Positions 18,227-27,877 of a stretch of 64,000 nucleotides of DNA are shown piece by piece. Position 1 is the first letter of the stretch. Each line of letters starts with the position of its first letter. Below the pieces are notes generated by a model. That model was not told where the DNA came from, made no database searches, and was given only the letters and a program-made list of their open reading frames with translations. The stretch is from CCMP332 sp040218795 (GTDB taxonomy: Bacteria; Bacteroidota; Bacteroidia; Cytophagales; CCMP332). Both the position numbers and the translations under genes were made by a program. The DNA lies in the NCBI GenBank assembly GCA_040218795.1, contig JAVJQT010000003.1:310001-374000 (forward strand), written 5' to 3'.

Positions 18227-20281
18227 ATGATGACAAAACTTAGAAAAATAGTATTTATTATACCATTGGCATTTTGGATGATTTCCTGTCAAACTGCCGA
18301 AAAGGAAACTGAAGAAACCACAATGAAATACATTGATGTGGCTAATATGGACACCACTGTTCGTCCACAAGATGATTTCTTTATTTACGCAAATGGTGCA
18401 TGGCTAGACAGCAATGACATTCCCGCTTCGAAATCTTCATGGGGAAGTTTTAATATTCTTGCAGAGAACAACAGAAAAAATCTTCGTAAAATAGTTGAAG
18501 CAGCAGCGAATGATTCTACTGCAGAAGAAGGAAGTATTACCGATAAGGTGGGAGATTTTTACGATAGTGGAATGGATTCCTTGAAAATCGAAGAATTGGG
18601 TATTTCTCCATTGCAAGCTCATTTGGACAGAATTGATGCTGTTAATTCAAAAGAAGAATTATTAGATGCAGCAGCATATCTACGATCTGAAACTGTAGGA
18701 ACAATGTTTGGCATGTGGGTTGGTCAGGATGAAAAAAATCCCGAAGCCTATATTTTGAATTTCTATCAGGGTGGATTGGGTCTTCCTGACAGGGATTATT
18801 ACTTCAAGACGGACGAAAGATCGACAATGATCCAGGAAGAATACAAAATGCACATTGCAAAAATGCTTGAGTTTACCGGGTACGATCAGGCAGGTGCTGA
18901 AGAAGCTGCACAAAACGTCTATGAATTGGAAAAAACACTGGCTGAAAATTCCAGGAAAAGACAAGATTTGAGAGACGCAGAGAACAATTATAACAAATAC
19001 CTTCTTAGCGATTTCGATTCGGAATTAAGCAATTTCCAATTGACTAAATTTTTAAACTCTTTGGGCTTAAACGAAGTGAACGAGATTGTTGTCGGGCAAC
19101 CGGAATTTTACGCCGGATTGAATAATGCCCTTGCAACAATTCCTTTGGAAGATTGGAAAAACTACCTAAAATGGAATGCCATTTCCGAGCATGCAGAATT
19201 TCTGAATAATGCTATTGCTCAGGAAGACTTTCATTTTTACAGTACCATATTGAGAGGTGTGCCTGAAATGGAACCGAGATGGAAACGTGTAATGCTTACA
19301 ATAAACGGTTTAATGGGAGAAGCAGTAGGACAGGTATATGTAAAAGAATATTTTCCACCTGAAGCTAAAGATGTAGCCATGACCATGATCAATGATATAC
19401 AGGCCGCTTTTAAAGAAAGAATTCAGACCCTGGATTGGATGAGTGAAGAAACCAAGGAAAAAGCCCTGGTCAAATTATCGACCTTTGTCAAAAAAATTGG
19501 CTATCCCGATAAATGGACTGACTATTCCAGCGTGGAAATAAGTGCTGATACTTATTTTCAAAATGTGATAAGTGCAAGTAAATTTCAACAGAAAGAAAAT
19601 TACGAGAAATTAGGCAAGGAGATTGACAGAGATGAGTGGTTTATGTCACCTCCGACCGTAAATGCTTATTATAATCCAACCATGAATGAAATCGTATTTC
19701 CGGCAGGAATTTTAGCCTTCCCGTTTTTCGATTTTAAGGCAGATGCGGCCATTAATTATGGAGGTATTGGTGCTGTAATCGGTCATGAACTTACCCACGG
19801 TTTTGACGATCAAGGAAGTAAATACGATGAAACAGGCATGTTAAATAATTGGTGGACCGATGAGGACAGAGAAAAATTCGATGCAAAAACACAGGTACTT
19901 GTTGATCACTATTCGAATTTTACAGTTTTGGATACGGTTCACATTAACGGTAATCTAACTCTGGGCGAAAACATCGCCGACCTGGGAGGTTTGAGCATTG
20001 CTTATGATGCCTTACAAAAGTATTACGAAAGAAATGGTAGACCTGAAAAGATTGATGATTTTACTGGTAATCAGCGTTTTTTCCTTAGCTGGGCGCAGGT
20101 ATGGCGAATTAAGTATACAGAAGACGCATTGATGCAGAGAATCATGACTGACTCTCATTCACCCGGAATGTACAGGGTTAATGGCGTTCTTTCAAATATG
20201 CCGGAATTTTATCAGGCATTTAATGTTGAAGAAGGCGATAAACTCTACCGACCAGACGAGGATAGAGCAAAAATCTGGTAA
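18227..20281 (+). CDS. M13 family (neprilysin-like) metallopeptidase, lipoprotein
   Basis: A 684-residue zinc endopeptidase with a lipoprotein signal (lipobox MISC near residue 20). The N-terminal M13 domain begins at DTTVRPQDDFFIYANGAWL. The catalytic domain carries NAYYNPTMNEIVFPAGIL, HELTH (H520, E521, H524) and ENIADLGG (E581, third zinc ligand), followed by the family's HSPGMYRVNGVLSNM. All catalytic residues are present. It probably degrades peptides in the periplasm or on the outer membrane. ATG codons at 18227 and 18230 are equally possible starts. It is a single-gene unit bounded by terminators. Confidence 0.94.
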   Translation: MMTKLRKIVFIIPLAFWMISCQTAEKETEETTMKYIDVANMDTTVRPQDDFFIYANGAWLDSNDIPASKSSWGSFNILAENNRKNLRKIVEAAANDSTAEEGSITDKVGDFYDSGMDSLKIEELGISPLQAHLDRIDAVNSKEELLDAAAYLRSETVGTMFGMWVGQDEKNPEAYILNFYQGGLGLPDRDYYFKTDERSTMIQEEYKMHIAKMLEFTGYDQAGAEEAAQNVYELEKTLAENSRKRQDLRDAENNYNKYLLSDFDSELSNFQLTKFLNSLGLNEVNEIVVGQPEFYAGLNNALATIPLEDWKNYLKWNAISEHAEFLNNAIAQEDFHFYSTILRGVPEMEPRWKRVMLTINGLMGEAVGQVYVKEYFPPEAKDVAMTMINDIQAAFKERIQTLDWMSEETKEKALVKLSTFVKKIGYPDKWTDYSSVEISADTYFQNVISASKFQQKENYEKLGKEIDRDEWFMSPPTVNAYYNPTMNEIVFPAGILAFPFFDFKADAAINYGGIGAVIGHELTHGFDDQGSKYDETGMLNNWWTDEDREKFDAKTQVLVDHYSNFTVLDTVHINGNLTLGENIADLGGLSIAYDALQKYYERNGRPEKIDDFTGNQRFFLSWAQVWRIKYTEDALMQRIMTDSHSPGMYRVNGVLSNMPEFYQAFNVEEGDKLYRPDEDRAKIW

Positions 20282-20287
20282 AACATT

Positions 20288-20312
20288 AAGCCCCTGAAAA
20301 GGGGCTTTTTTT
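20288..20312. terminator. Bidirectional terminator between convergent genes
   Basis: The 8-bp stem AAGCCCCT / AGGGGCTT closes a GAAA loop. It has T-rich sequence on the rightward side and A-rich sequence on the leftward side. It lies just after the M13 gene and touches the 3' end of the convergent DUF4403 gene, so it can serve both. Confidence 0.88.
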
Positions 20313-21723
20313 ATACACTAAATTTAAAATTAGACTGCCCTTCAATTCTGATTAGTATTTCAACTTCATCCTTTTTTAAGTTGAAATCCTTGATTTCAAA
20401 ATCGAGATTCATTAATTCCAATTTTAAAGTACTATCACCTGAAAGTTTTGCAAATAATTTTTTGACAGAGTTCTGAACCTTCAAAAATAAAGGATCAAGC
20501 GGCCAATTTATTTCTTCCTGTATTTGAGATTTTAAACCGGGGAAATATATTTTGTAAAGCATTGACCATAAGAAATTATCGCTGTAAAAATTGGATTGCA
20601 TATCATCGAGAATAATTGATTTTGAAAGGCTATCATAAGCTAATTGTCCTCTAGTGCTTATCAATCCTTTAATTTTTCCATTTACATCCGCATTGAGGTA
20701 AACATTCTCATTATTCCATTTACCTGTTTTGAAATTATTAATTTTAATTTCTTCCGGTAAGGAATTCAAAACTGCTTTTCTGTCAATTTGCTTTTTAATC
20801 AGTGTATCCAGGCTTAAATAATCAATATTAACTTTTAGCTCTATACTGAATTTATCCGGAATGTCATCTACGGCGTACAGTTTTAAATTTTTTGTGTCGA
20901 TAAATGAGCTGTCAGCTCTTATTGAATTTATATTCATCAAAGTGCGTAAACCGGCCTTTGCTTTAATTGAATCATTGCTGATCCTTGGTTCAGCTTCAAT
21001 AATCAGGCTTTGAGGATCCAATGCCATCCACAGGTCAATATCTTTGGTTTTGATAAAATTGTATTTGGGAATTTCCCCAGTTGTTTTTAGTACCAACTCC
21101 TTTAAATTAATTTCAGATTTTGCCGTTTTACTAATAATTTCAGATAGTAATTTCTGATTAGAAATGAGTACGGATTCTATGGCTGTACTTAAATCTACTT
21201 TTATAGGGCCTGCTTGAATGACCGGTTTGTTCGGCCATTCGATATTGCTTATTTCTGTAGATATACCAAATTTAAATGCATTATAAAATCTAATTTTTGA
21301 AGCAAGGTTAAGTACCAATTCCAACTCAAATCCTGGTTCAGCTCTAATTTTAACACCTAGAATGGTTTCATTTATTAGAATCTTTCCATTGACCTTTACA
21401 GGAACTCTATAATATAATTTATTATCAGATCCAATTAGTTTAATCTGATCAGTCCTTTCCACATTAATTTTCATGTTTACAGCACCTCGCTTTACATACT
21501 TTTCATCTTTGTAAAGCTCTTTACCTAAATCAGAATTGATTCGCGCTTCTATGTCCTTTATTGCAATTCCAAATTCAGAAAATATTAATGAGGTATCTAT
21601 ACTTAAAATTTGATCCTCCGGCTGCTCGCTATAAATTCTGTTAAAATCGGGTTTCGGTTTGCATGAAACCAAATACAACAGAAAAATGAATGCTATTTTA
21701 ATTCTAAAAGCGTTTTGACACAT
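20311..21723 (-). CDS. DUF4403 family lipoprotein
   Basis: A 470-residue protein with a lipoprotein signal (FLLYLVSCKP, Cys near residue 21). The body matches the DUF4403 pattern: repeated amphipathic strand blocks such as YYRVPVKVNGKIL, VILNL and a central VDLSTAIESVLISN. The family is widespread in Bacteroidota and Proteobacteria and is probably an envelope protein with a lipid-binding-like fold, of unknown function. No catalytic motif is visible. It is convergent with the M13 gene and divergent from a small exported protein. Confidence 0.75.
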   Translation of the reverse strand: MCQNAFRIKIAFIFLLYLVSCKPKPDFNRIYSEQPEDQILSIDTSLIFSEFGIAIKDIEARINSDLGKELYKDEKYVKRGAVNMKINVERTDQIKLIGSDNKLYYRVPVKVNGKILINETILGVKIRAEPGFELELVLNLASKIRFYNAFKFGISTEISNIEWPNKPVIQAGPIKVDLSTAIESVLISNQKLLSEIISKTAKSEINLKELVLKTTGEIPKYNFIKTKDIDLWMALDPQSLIIEAEPRISNDSIKAKAGLRTLMNINSIRADSSFIDTKNLKLYAVDDIPDKFSIELKVNIDYLSLDTLIKKQIDRKAVLNSLPEEIKINNFKTGKWNNENVYLNADVNGKIKGLISTRGQLAYDSLSKSIILDDMQSNFYSDNFLWSMLYKIYFPGLKSQIQEEINWPLDPLFLKVQNSVKKLFAKLSGDSTLKLELMNLDFEIKDFNLKKDEVEILIRIEGQSNFKFSV

Positions 21724-21800
21724 AATTGACCTCTATGTAATATTCCTTGAAAACTGCTAAATAAAACCTTATATTCCATATACGCTTTATTTTATTAATA

Positions 21801-22382
21801 ATGCCTGATATAATTAAAATAATGGTTTTTGGCCTTGTATCTTTTGTTATTGGCCATACGGCAACTGAAAAGCTTTCTAATGAGCAAGTGGCTTCAATTG
21901 CAATTGATACCGCCGACAACATTTACAGGCTGCAATTAATAAAAGACAAACAATTGGAAAAATTGCCGGATTCTTTAATTCTTTCTTCACAGGATTTTAG
22001 AAATCCATTCTTTATCTCAAAATCCGATAGCAATAATGTACTTCAGTGGATTCGAAACGTAGGCGGAAGTCCATTTGAATTACCCAATAAAATCTTCGCC
22101 AGTCCAGATAATTCAATCTTTTTAATTGGAACGGTAGGCAGGCAATTTGCCTTTAATCAGAGCAATGCAACCGGCATTGATAACACCATGTCATACACGG
22201 CTTTTATTGTGAAGTTCAATGAAAATGGAAAGGAAGAATGGGCCAACTTTATAATTGGTCTTGATGTTTACAGATACTTTAATCTTAGCTACATAAACGG
22301 TCAACCTACAATCGAAGGCTTTTTTAACGGTTTCTATAGAAAAATGACCATATGGCCGAATTCAAATATCTATTGGAGGTAA
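21801..22382 (+). CDS. Small exported beta-propeller-like protein, unknown function
   Basis: A 193-residue protein with an N-terminal hydrophobic signal (about residues 7-20). The segment WIRNVGGSPFELPNKIFASPDNSIFLIG...AFIVKFNENGKEEWANFI resembles one or two blades of the SBBP/beta-propeller repeats that are common in secreted Bacteroidota proteins. At this length it cannot form a full propeller, so it may oligomerise or be a remnant of a longer protein. There is no terminator before the convergent YwqK gene (5-base gap). Confidence 0.55.
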   Translation: MPDIIKIMVFGLVSFVIGHTATEKLSNEQVASIAIDTADNIYRLQLIKDKQLEKLPDSLILSSQDFRNPFFISKSDSNNVLQWIRNVGGSPFELPNKIFASPDNSIFLIGTVGRQFAFNQSNATGIDNTMSYTAFIVKFNENGKEEWANFIIGLDVYRYFNLSYINGQPTIEGFFNGFYRKMTIWPNSNIYWR

Positions 22383-22387
22383 TTTAA

Positions 22388-23023
22388 TTAATTCATTTTT
22401 GTACTGAATTCCAGGACTTCCTTCAATTTACCATTCTTTTTATAAAACTTCCATTCTCCGACCATTTCGCCCTTTAGCAGTTCTCCTTCGGAGTCCAGTT
22501 TTCCATTGGAATAAATTTTCCATTTACCGCTTTGTTCTCCCATTTTAAATTCCCCTTCCTTATCAATATCTCCATTTTCTAAATAAAAAATCCAATAGCC
22601 ATGAGGCATCCCATTTTTGTAAAATCCAATTGATTTTTTATTTCCGTTCTCATAAAAAGCAGACCATTTTCCATCGTATTGCCCCTCTTTATAGTCACCG
22701 CTTCGTTTTATTTGCTTGCCATCATAATATTCGGTTGAATGACCGACTTTTAGCCCCATTTCCCAGTTCTCTTCAGAGATCAATTCTTCGTCAAAATTAT
22801 ATCTCATGGATTTTCCTTGAAGTTTCCCCTTACTATAATTTTCAACAGAATTGAGATTTCCATTTGGATAAAATACAGTCCATTTCCCCTCTTTTTTATC
22901 GTTTAGCATTTTTCCATATGCCTTGAGCTCCCCGGAATCGTAAAATAAACTATCCACCTTTTGAGCACTCAAAAACAAAGTGCAGATAAGAATTAGAAAA
23001 ATGGCACTAAAAGTTTTCTTCAT
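22388..23023 (-). CDS. Exported YwqK/MORN-repeat protein, short paralogue
   Basis: A 211-residue protein with a signal peptide (cleavage after LFLSAQ, about residue 20) and about eight tandem 23-24-residue MORN_2/YwqK repeats of the form YxNGxxxxxGxYKxGxxxGxWxxF. Databases often call such proteins toxin-antitoxin YwqK family antitoxin, but nothing here suggests a toxin. Its 5' end overlaps the 3' end of the long upstream paralogue by 17 bases. It ends with the same GEWKFYKKNGKL unit as the long protein, so it probably arose by tandem duplication. Confidence 0.8.
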   Translation of the reverse strand: MKKTFSAIFLILICTLFLSAQKVDSLFYDSGELKAYGKMLNDKKEGKWTVFYPNGNLNSVENYSKGKLQGKSMRYNFDEELISEENWEMGLKVGHSTEYYDGKQIKRSGDYKEGQYDGKWSAFYENGNKKSIGFYKNGMPHGYWIFYLENGDIDKEGEFKMGEQSGKWKIYSNGKLDSEGELLKGEMVGEWKFYKKNGKLKEVLEFSTKMN

Positions 23024-24977
23024 TGACTAGCTTTCCTTCTTCATCAAAATATTTCCACTGACCTACTGGCCGGCCTTCAGTGTATCTACCTTTGGCTTCT
23101 ATTATTCCATTCTCATTATAAAAACTCCAAAGTCCTGATTTTTGACCTTCCCTAAACTCTCCTTCAGACAATAGTGAATCATTTTCACTGTATATTTTCC
23201 ATATCCCTGATTTCAATCCATTTTGAAAACTTCCTTCGCTGAAAATTCCTCCATCCGGATAATAATAGGTGATATTCCCATTTCCCTCTTTATCCAATTT
23301 TCCCATTTTCAGGATTTTGCCTGAACTGCTCTGGAAATCGGAAATACCGCTAAGTTTTCCATTTTTATAATTTTCAGTGTACTGCTTTTTTCCTTCGTAG
23401 TAATAGTTCCAAACACTGTCTTTTAAACCCAAAAAGAAAAACCCATTGCGTTCTTGGTTTCCCGAGGATTCAAAATACTGCCAATAGTCATGCTCCAGAC
23501 CTGTTCTGTAATCTCCTGTATATTCCATTTCACCTGAAGCAAAATAACCTTCCCAAATACCCTCCCTAAAGTCATCTATATAATATCCGATTTCAATTAT
23601 ATTGCCGCTCGTATCATAATTCTTCCACAAACCGTTTTTTTCATCATTTTTAAACTCTCCTGAATATTGGTTTTGGCCATTTTCAAAATAGCCCTCCCAT
23701 TGTCCAAAGGCTTCATCCTCCTTGTAAAAACCTTGCGTTGCAAGTTCACCATTGCCGTAGAATTCATAATAAGGTCCTTGCAATTGATCCATTTCATAAG
23801 AAGCCGCACTGATAAGTTTGCCGAATTCATCGTACTCTTCAAAAACACCGTTCAGTTTGTTTGAACGATATACTGAACGAAGAGCAAGCGTGCTGTCCTC
23901 GTAAAATTCAAGGTACTCTCCTTCTAAGTCACCATTTTCGTATTCAGCGATAGAAAAAATTCCGCCATTCGGATAATATTCAAGCCACAAACCCTTTTGC
24001 TTGCCTTGATCATAAGCACCTTCTGTTTTAATTCCGCCATTATCAAAAAATGTTGTTGCGATTCCTTGTTCAAGCCCATTTACATAATTGATAAGTGCCA
24101 TAAACTCTCCTTCGGGATAATAGAGATAGCGATAGCCATTTCCTTTTTTAAATTTTCCTTTTTTGAGTTTTTTACCCCGCATATCATAAAATGATCCAAC
24201 TTTTATCAGTTTACCCATTTCATAATATTCCGATTGAATCAGCTGGGCATTCTCATAGAAATAGTCAAACTGTCCATTCTTTATGCCTGCTTTGTAAGCT
24301 GAGATTATTTCCAGAATTCCATTGGGGTGGAAACCGTACCATTTGCCTTCCATTTTTCCCTTTTCATAATTCCCTTTCAATCGCAATTGGCCGTTCTCGT
24401 AATAGCCTTCGTATTCGCCATCTTTAATATCGGCTTGATAGTGTATGATTTCCTTGATATTCCGCCCCGGCCAAAAAGATTGTTGTTTGCCATCAAGCAA
24501 GCCATTCGAATAAGATTTTATGGAAATTAAATCTCCCGATTTAGCGTATTCTTTGGTCAATCCATCAAAATAACTTTGACTGAGCTCTATTTCTTTCTCA
24601 AGTAAACCGGAAGGATAATAAGTTCTTTGAATTGAGTCCACCACTGCATTTTTATAATACAATTCAGACCGGACATTGCCATTGGTATAATAGGATTTAT
24701 ACCATCCATTTATTTTGCCATCCTGATACTCCGTTTCTTCAAAAAGTATATTGCCGGGAAGATAATTGCGCCAGACTCCGTCTTTATTCCCCTTTAGATA
24801 TTTACCGGTACTTTGCAATTGACCATCTTCATCAAAATACTCCCAATAACCACTTTTGTGACCATTTTTATAATCACCTTTTGCATAAATATCTTTTTCC
24901 TGGGCCATCGAATTAAATCCGCTAAAGATTATTACGGCAAGGATAAGGGTCTTTAGGTATTGAAAATCAGTTCTCAT
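23007..24977 (-). CDS. Exported YwqK/MORN-repeat protein, long paralogue
   Basis: A 656-residue protein with a signal peptide (FSGFNSMAQ, cut near residue 26) that is built almost wholly of tandem MORN_2/YwqK repeats. I count roughly 27 units of 23-24 residues, for example YFENGQNQYSGEFKNDEKNG and YPNGGIFSIAEYENGDLEGE. No other domain is visible. I use the ATG at 24977; a TTG directly before it (24978-24980) is an alternative. In other Bacteroidota such proteins are periplasmic or outer-membrane associated and of unknown role. It probably forms an extended beta-rod. Confidence 0.8.
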   Translation of the reverse strand: MRTDFQYLKTLILAVIIFSGFNSMAQEKDIYAKGDYKNGHKSGYWEYFDEDGQLQSTGKYLKGNKDGVWRNYLPGNILFEETEYQDGKINGWYKSYYTNGNVRSELYYKNAVVDSIQRTYYPSGLLEKEIELSQSYFDGLTKEYAKSGDLISIKSYSNGLLDGKQQSFWPGRNIKEIIHYQADIKDGEYEGYYENGQLRLKGNYEKGKMEGKWYGFHPNGILEIISAYKAGIKNGQFDYFYENAQLIQSEYYEMGKLIKVGSFYDMRGKKLKKGKFKKGNGYRYLYYPEGEFMALINYVNGLEQGIATTFFDNGGIKTEGAYDQGKQKGLWLEYYPNGGIFSIAEYENGDLEGEYLEFYEDSTLALRSVYRSNKLNGVFEEYDEFGKLISAASYEMDQLQGPYYEFYGNGELATQGFYKEDEAFGQWEGYFENGQNQYSGEFKNDEKNGLWKNYDTSGNIIEIGYYIDDFREGIWEGYFASGEMEYTGDYRTGLEHDYWQYFESSGNQERNGFFFLGLKDSVWNYYYEGKKQYTENYKNGKLSGISDFQSSSGKILKMGKLDKEGNGNITYYYPDGGIFSEGSFQNGLKSGIWKIYSENDSLLSEGEFREGQKSGLWSFYNENGIIEAKGRYTEGRPVGQWKYFDEEGKLVNEENF

Positions 24978-24984
24978 CAAATAT

Positions 24985-24992
24985 CAAAATTA
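24985..24992 (-). promoter_or_regulatory. Candidate -7 promoter element for the YwqK genes
   Basis: Read leftward, TAATTTTG matches TAnnTTTG exactly and lies 7 bases before the ATG at 24977. Such a promoter would give an almost leaderless mRNA, so it may instead be coincidental in this AT-rich gap. Confidence 0.25.
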
Positions 24993-25023
24993 CGACAGAT
25001 AATTTTATCTAGGTTCACATTAA

Positions 25024-25845
25024 AACACAGAATTTATCGGCAGATCAATTTACATAGTTTTAATAAGTTTGGGAGCCTTTATCTCTTCAAAAAATCTGGC
25101 TCAGGTAATGGGTACCTCCGCTATCTCTTTAGGTGGAATAAGCAATACCCAAAGCGACATTTACTCTGTTTTCAACAATCCTGCTTTGCTGGATTATTCA
25201 AAAAACAAAGAATTTTCTTCTTTTTACTATTTGCCTTACGGTATCCCTGAACTTGATTTTATTTCATTCTGTGCAAAAATACCCAATAAACATGCCAGTA
25301 TAGGTTTAGGTCTATTTAATACGGGCACAAATTTTTTCAAGCAACAAGCGATAATGCTATCAATGGGAAGAAAAACCGAAAATTTCAGTTTTGGATTTTC
25401 CTCAGAATATCGTCAAGTAAATATTAACGAAAATGGCATTTACTCAGGTCTCCTGTTCAACCTTGCCGCTTCGAGTTCAATTTTCCCAAAATTCAATTTT
25501 TCCATGCTTCTGACCAATCTCAACCAGGCAGGTATTGGAATTGAAAAAAAAGAATATTTCCCAACACAGGTAAAAATATCCGGAAAATACGAAGCCAGCG
25601 AGAAGCTATTTATGTATTCAGAAACAGAAATTCAATTGGATGAGGGAATTGTATTCCGAAGCGGATTGGAATATTTCGTTTTAAAGAATTTGACATTTCG
25701 CACGGGTATCGATTCCAAAAACATGAATCCGGCCATGGGATTTTCGCTAATTGGCAGACGCTGGAGCTATAATCAGTCCATAGATTATCATCAAAATCTG
25801 GGCTTCAGCCATGCCGTAAATATATCCTATGTCATTAATCGGTAA
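25024..25845 (+). CDS. PorV/PorQ-like outer-membrane protein, unusual start
   Basis: The mature part resembles the PorV/PorQ type of outer-membrane protein: the early motif SAISLGGISNTQSDIYSVFNNPALL is followed by many short beta strands ending in ISYVIN. No ATG or GTG precedes it in frame. The only standard start is TTG at 25069, which would cut off most of a clear signal sequence (RSIYIVLISLGAFISSKNLAQ). The open frame reaches back to 25024, just after a stop at 25021-25023, so initiation may use ATT, ATC or ATA between 25024 and 25069. A base error in the assembly is another explanation. Its 3' end overlaps the helix-hairpin-helix gene by 17 bases. Confidence 0.65.
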   Translation, partial: NTEFIGRSIYIVLISLGAFISSKNLAQVMGTSAISLGGISNTQSDIYSVFNNPALLDYSKNKEFSSFYYLPYGIPELDFISFCAKIPNKHASIGLGLFNTGTNFFKQQAIMLSMGRKTENFSFGFSSEYRQVNINENGIYSGLLFNLAASSSIFPKFNFSMLLTNLNQAGIGIEKKEYFPTQVKISGKYEASEKLFMYSETEIQLDEGIVFRSGLEYFVLKNLTFRTGIDSKNMNPAMGFSLIGRRWSYNQSIDYHQNLGFSHAVNISYVINR

Positions 25846-27877
25846 AATTAAAGTGTCCGGTTTAGTCATTTTTCTGATTCTAAACTCTGGAAAAATAGCA
25901 GCTCAGGAAACTATTGATTTTGAACAATTTCTTCATGACCTTTTACCATTGGAAGATGAGCGAGCGGAAAACCTTGATTTCTATGATCAACTCCTTCTTA
26001 TTTATCAAAATCCAATTGATTTAAATAAAGCCGGCAGTAAGGAACTAGAGCAATTGTATCTCTTAAGTCAGGCTCAAATTCAAAATATTATTAATTATCG
26101 CCTGGAGTTTGGGAATTTTTTATCCTTATACGAATTGCAGGCCGTACCTTCAATTGAACCTGAATTGATTGATAAACTCAAATACTTTGTCGAAGTAAAA
26201 AGCACAAATGTTGATGGCCGTAATTTTGCAAAAAGGTTAAAAACGAGTGACCGGCATTACTTTCTCAGCAGAATAGAACGACAAATTGAAACATCTGAAG
26301 GATACAGGAAAACTGAAGAAAAACAAGGATTTCTAGGTGATCCAAATAAGTATTTAATGCGTTACCGGATAGCGCGTTATGGTGACTACAGCATGGGTTT
26401 CACCTTTGAAAATGATGCAGGTGAAGAATTCAAATTAGATCCGGCAAGAAAACAAATGGGTTTTGATTATGCTTCTGCACATCTCTACAGGGAAAATATT
26501 GGGCTGATGAGCAAAATTGCATTGGGTGATTACCGCTTGCAGTTTGGGCAGGGGCTTATTTTTGCTTCGGGTTTTGGATCAGGTAAAAGTGCTCAAACCA
26601 TTCTTTCAACGAAGCGAATAAGTACCGGAATCAGCCCTTATAGCTCTGTAATGGAGAGTGGTTTTCAACGTGGTATTGCGGGAAGTTTTCTAATTAATAA
26701 AATCCTCATCAGTCCATTTTATTCTCGCCAGAATATAGATGCCAGCATATTTGAATCGGATAGCTTCAATACGTCTCAAATCACTTCCATATCCACAAGT
26801 GGGATTCATAATACCGAGACCTATTACACACGCAGAAAAACATCCCTGGAGCAAGTTTTTGGGTGCAATATGAGCTGGACTAAGAAATCAAGCCAATTGG
26901 CTTTGACTTATGCCCAACAAATCTTTGAGCATAATTACAAATCTCAAGAGCTTTTGAGAAATAAATACAAATTCAATGGAAGGATAAATCATAACATTGG
27001 CATTGACTACGATATTAATTTCTTGAATATGAATTTATTTGGAGAAAGTGCCATTTCCTCTTCCGGTGGTATTGCTTTGGTTCAGGGGTTAATTACAGCG
27101 CTAAATTCAAGTACAGATCTGGCCTTTCATTTCAGACATTTCGATAAAAATTTCCATACCATCCGGGGATCAACATTTTCAGAAGGCACACATCCAATAA
27201 ACGAAAGTGGATTCTATAGCGGTATTTCAAAAAAGTTTGGAAGAAACTGGAAGTTGAATGGCTATTACGATCTTTTCAGTTTTCCATGGATAAGTTATTT
27301 GGCTAAAGCTCCTTCAAAGGGTAATGAACTATTGTTGAGATTGGAAAGGCGAATTAGCCGAAACAGTTCCATTTACCTCCAGTATAAAACGGAGAAAAAA
27401 GAGATAAATGCTCACAGTGATAAAACTGCTAAGTTGTTTGAGCGCAACAATAGTGAATGGATATTGCAATTAACTCAATCCCTCAACGAATTTATCTCTT
27501 TAAGAACCCGTATTCAAAAAAAGCAAATCATCACTTTAGATCGTTCAGAAGGTGCCGCATTTACACAGGATCTGAGATTAGAATACAAACGATTAAGAAC
27601 AGATTTTAGAATAGCCATATTCAATAGCAGTGACTATCAAAGCAGAATGTATGTATTGGAAAAAGATGTTTTATACAGTTTATCGGCACCGGCCTATTTT
27701 GGTAAGGGAATCAGAAACTACATTCTAATTAAATATAAAGCCGGGAACAAATTTGATTTGTGGTTTAAATGGGCAAGGACATTACGCAACGACGTAGAGT
27801 CAATTGGAACCGGTTTGGACAGAACTGAAGGGAACAGAAGAAATACATTAAAATTTCAGCTAATAGCTAAGCTATGA
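25829..27877 (+). CDS. Exported helix-hairpin-helix protein with large beta-rich C-terminal domain
   Basis: A 682-residue protein. The signal peptide ends near IAAQ (residue 26). A ComEA-like pair of helix-hairpin-helix motifs follows at about residues 61-123 (IDLNKAGSKELEQLYLLSQAQ...YELQAVPSIEPELIDKL). Both hairpins lack the GxG core that contacts DNA backbone, so DNA binding is doubtful. Residues about 150-682 are rich in aromatic alternating strands and look like a porin-type beta-barrel (for example IGLMSKIALGDYRLQFGQGLIF). It is translationally linked to the PorV/PorQ-like gene, so the two may work as a pair in the outer membrane. Function unknown. Confidence 0.7.
   Translation: MSLIGKIKVSGLVIFLILNSGKIAAQETIDFEQFLHDLLPLEDERAENLDFYDQLLLIYQNPIDLNKAGSKELEQLYLLSQAQIQNIINYRLEFGNFLSLYELQAVPSIEPELIDKLKYFVEVKSTNVDGRNFAKRLKTSDRHYFLSRIERQIETSEGYRKTEEKQGFLGDPNKYLMRYRIARYGDYSMGFTFENDAGEEFKLDPARKQMGFDYASAHLYRENIGLMSKIALGDYRLQFGQGLIFASGFGSGKSAQTILSTKRISTGISPYSSVMESGFQRGIAGSFLINKILISPFYSRQNIDASIFESDSFNTSQITSISTSGIHNTETYYTRRKTSLEQVFGCNMSWTKKSSQLALTYAQQIFEHNYKSQELLRNKYKFNGRINHNIGIDYDINFLNMNLFGESAISSSGGIALVQGLITALNSSTDLAFHFRHFDKNFHTIRGSTFSEGTHPINESGFYSGISKKFGRNWKLNGYYDLFSFPWISYLAKAPSKGNELLLRLERRISRNSSIYLQYKTEKKEINAHSDKTAKLFERNNSEWILQLTQSLNEFISLRTRIQKKQIITLDRSEGAAFTQDLRLEYKRLRTDFRIAIFNSSDYQSRMYVLEKDVLYSLSAPAYFGKGIRNYILIKYKAGNKFDLWFKWARTLRNDVESIGTGLDRTEGNRRNTLKFQLIAKL

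Noticed and set aside
22388..23023. YwqK as the antitoxin of a toxin-antitoxin pair
   Set aside because: The neighbour is a longer YwqK repeat protein, both have signal peptides, and no toxin-like gene is present.
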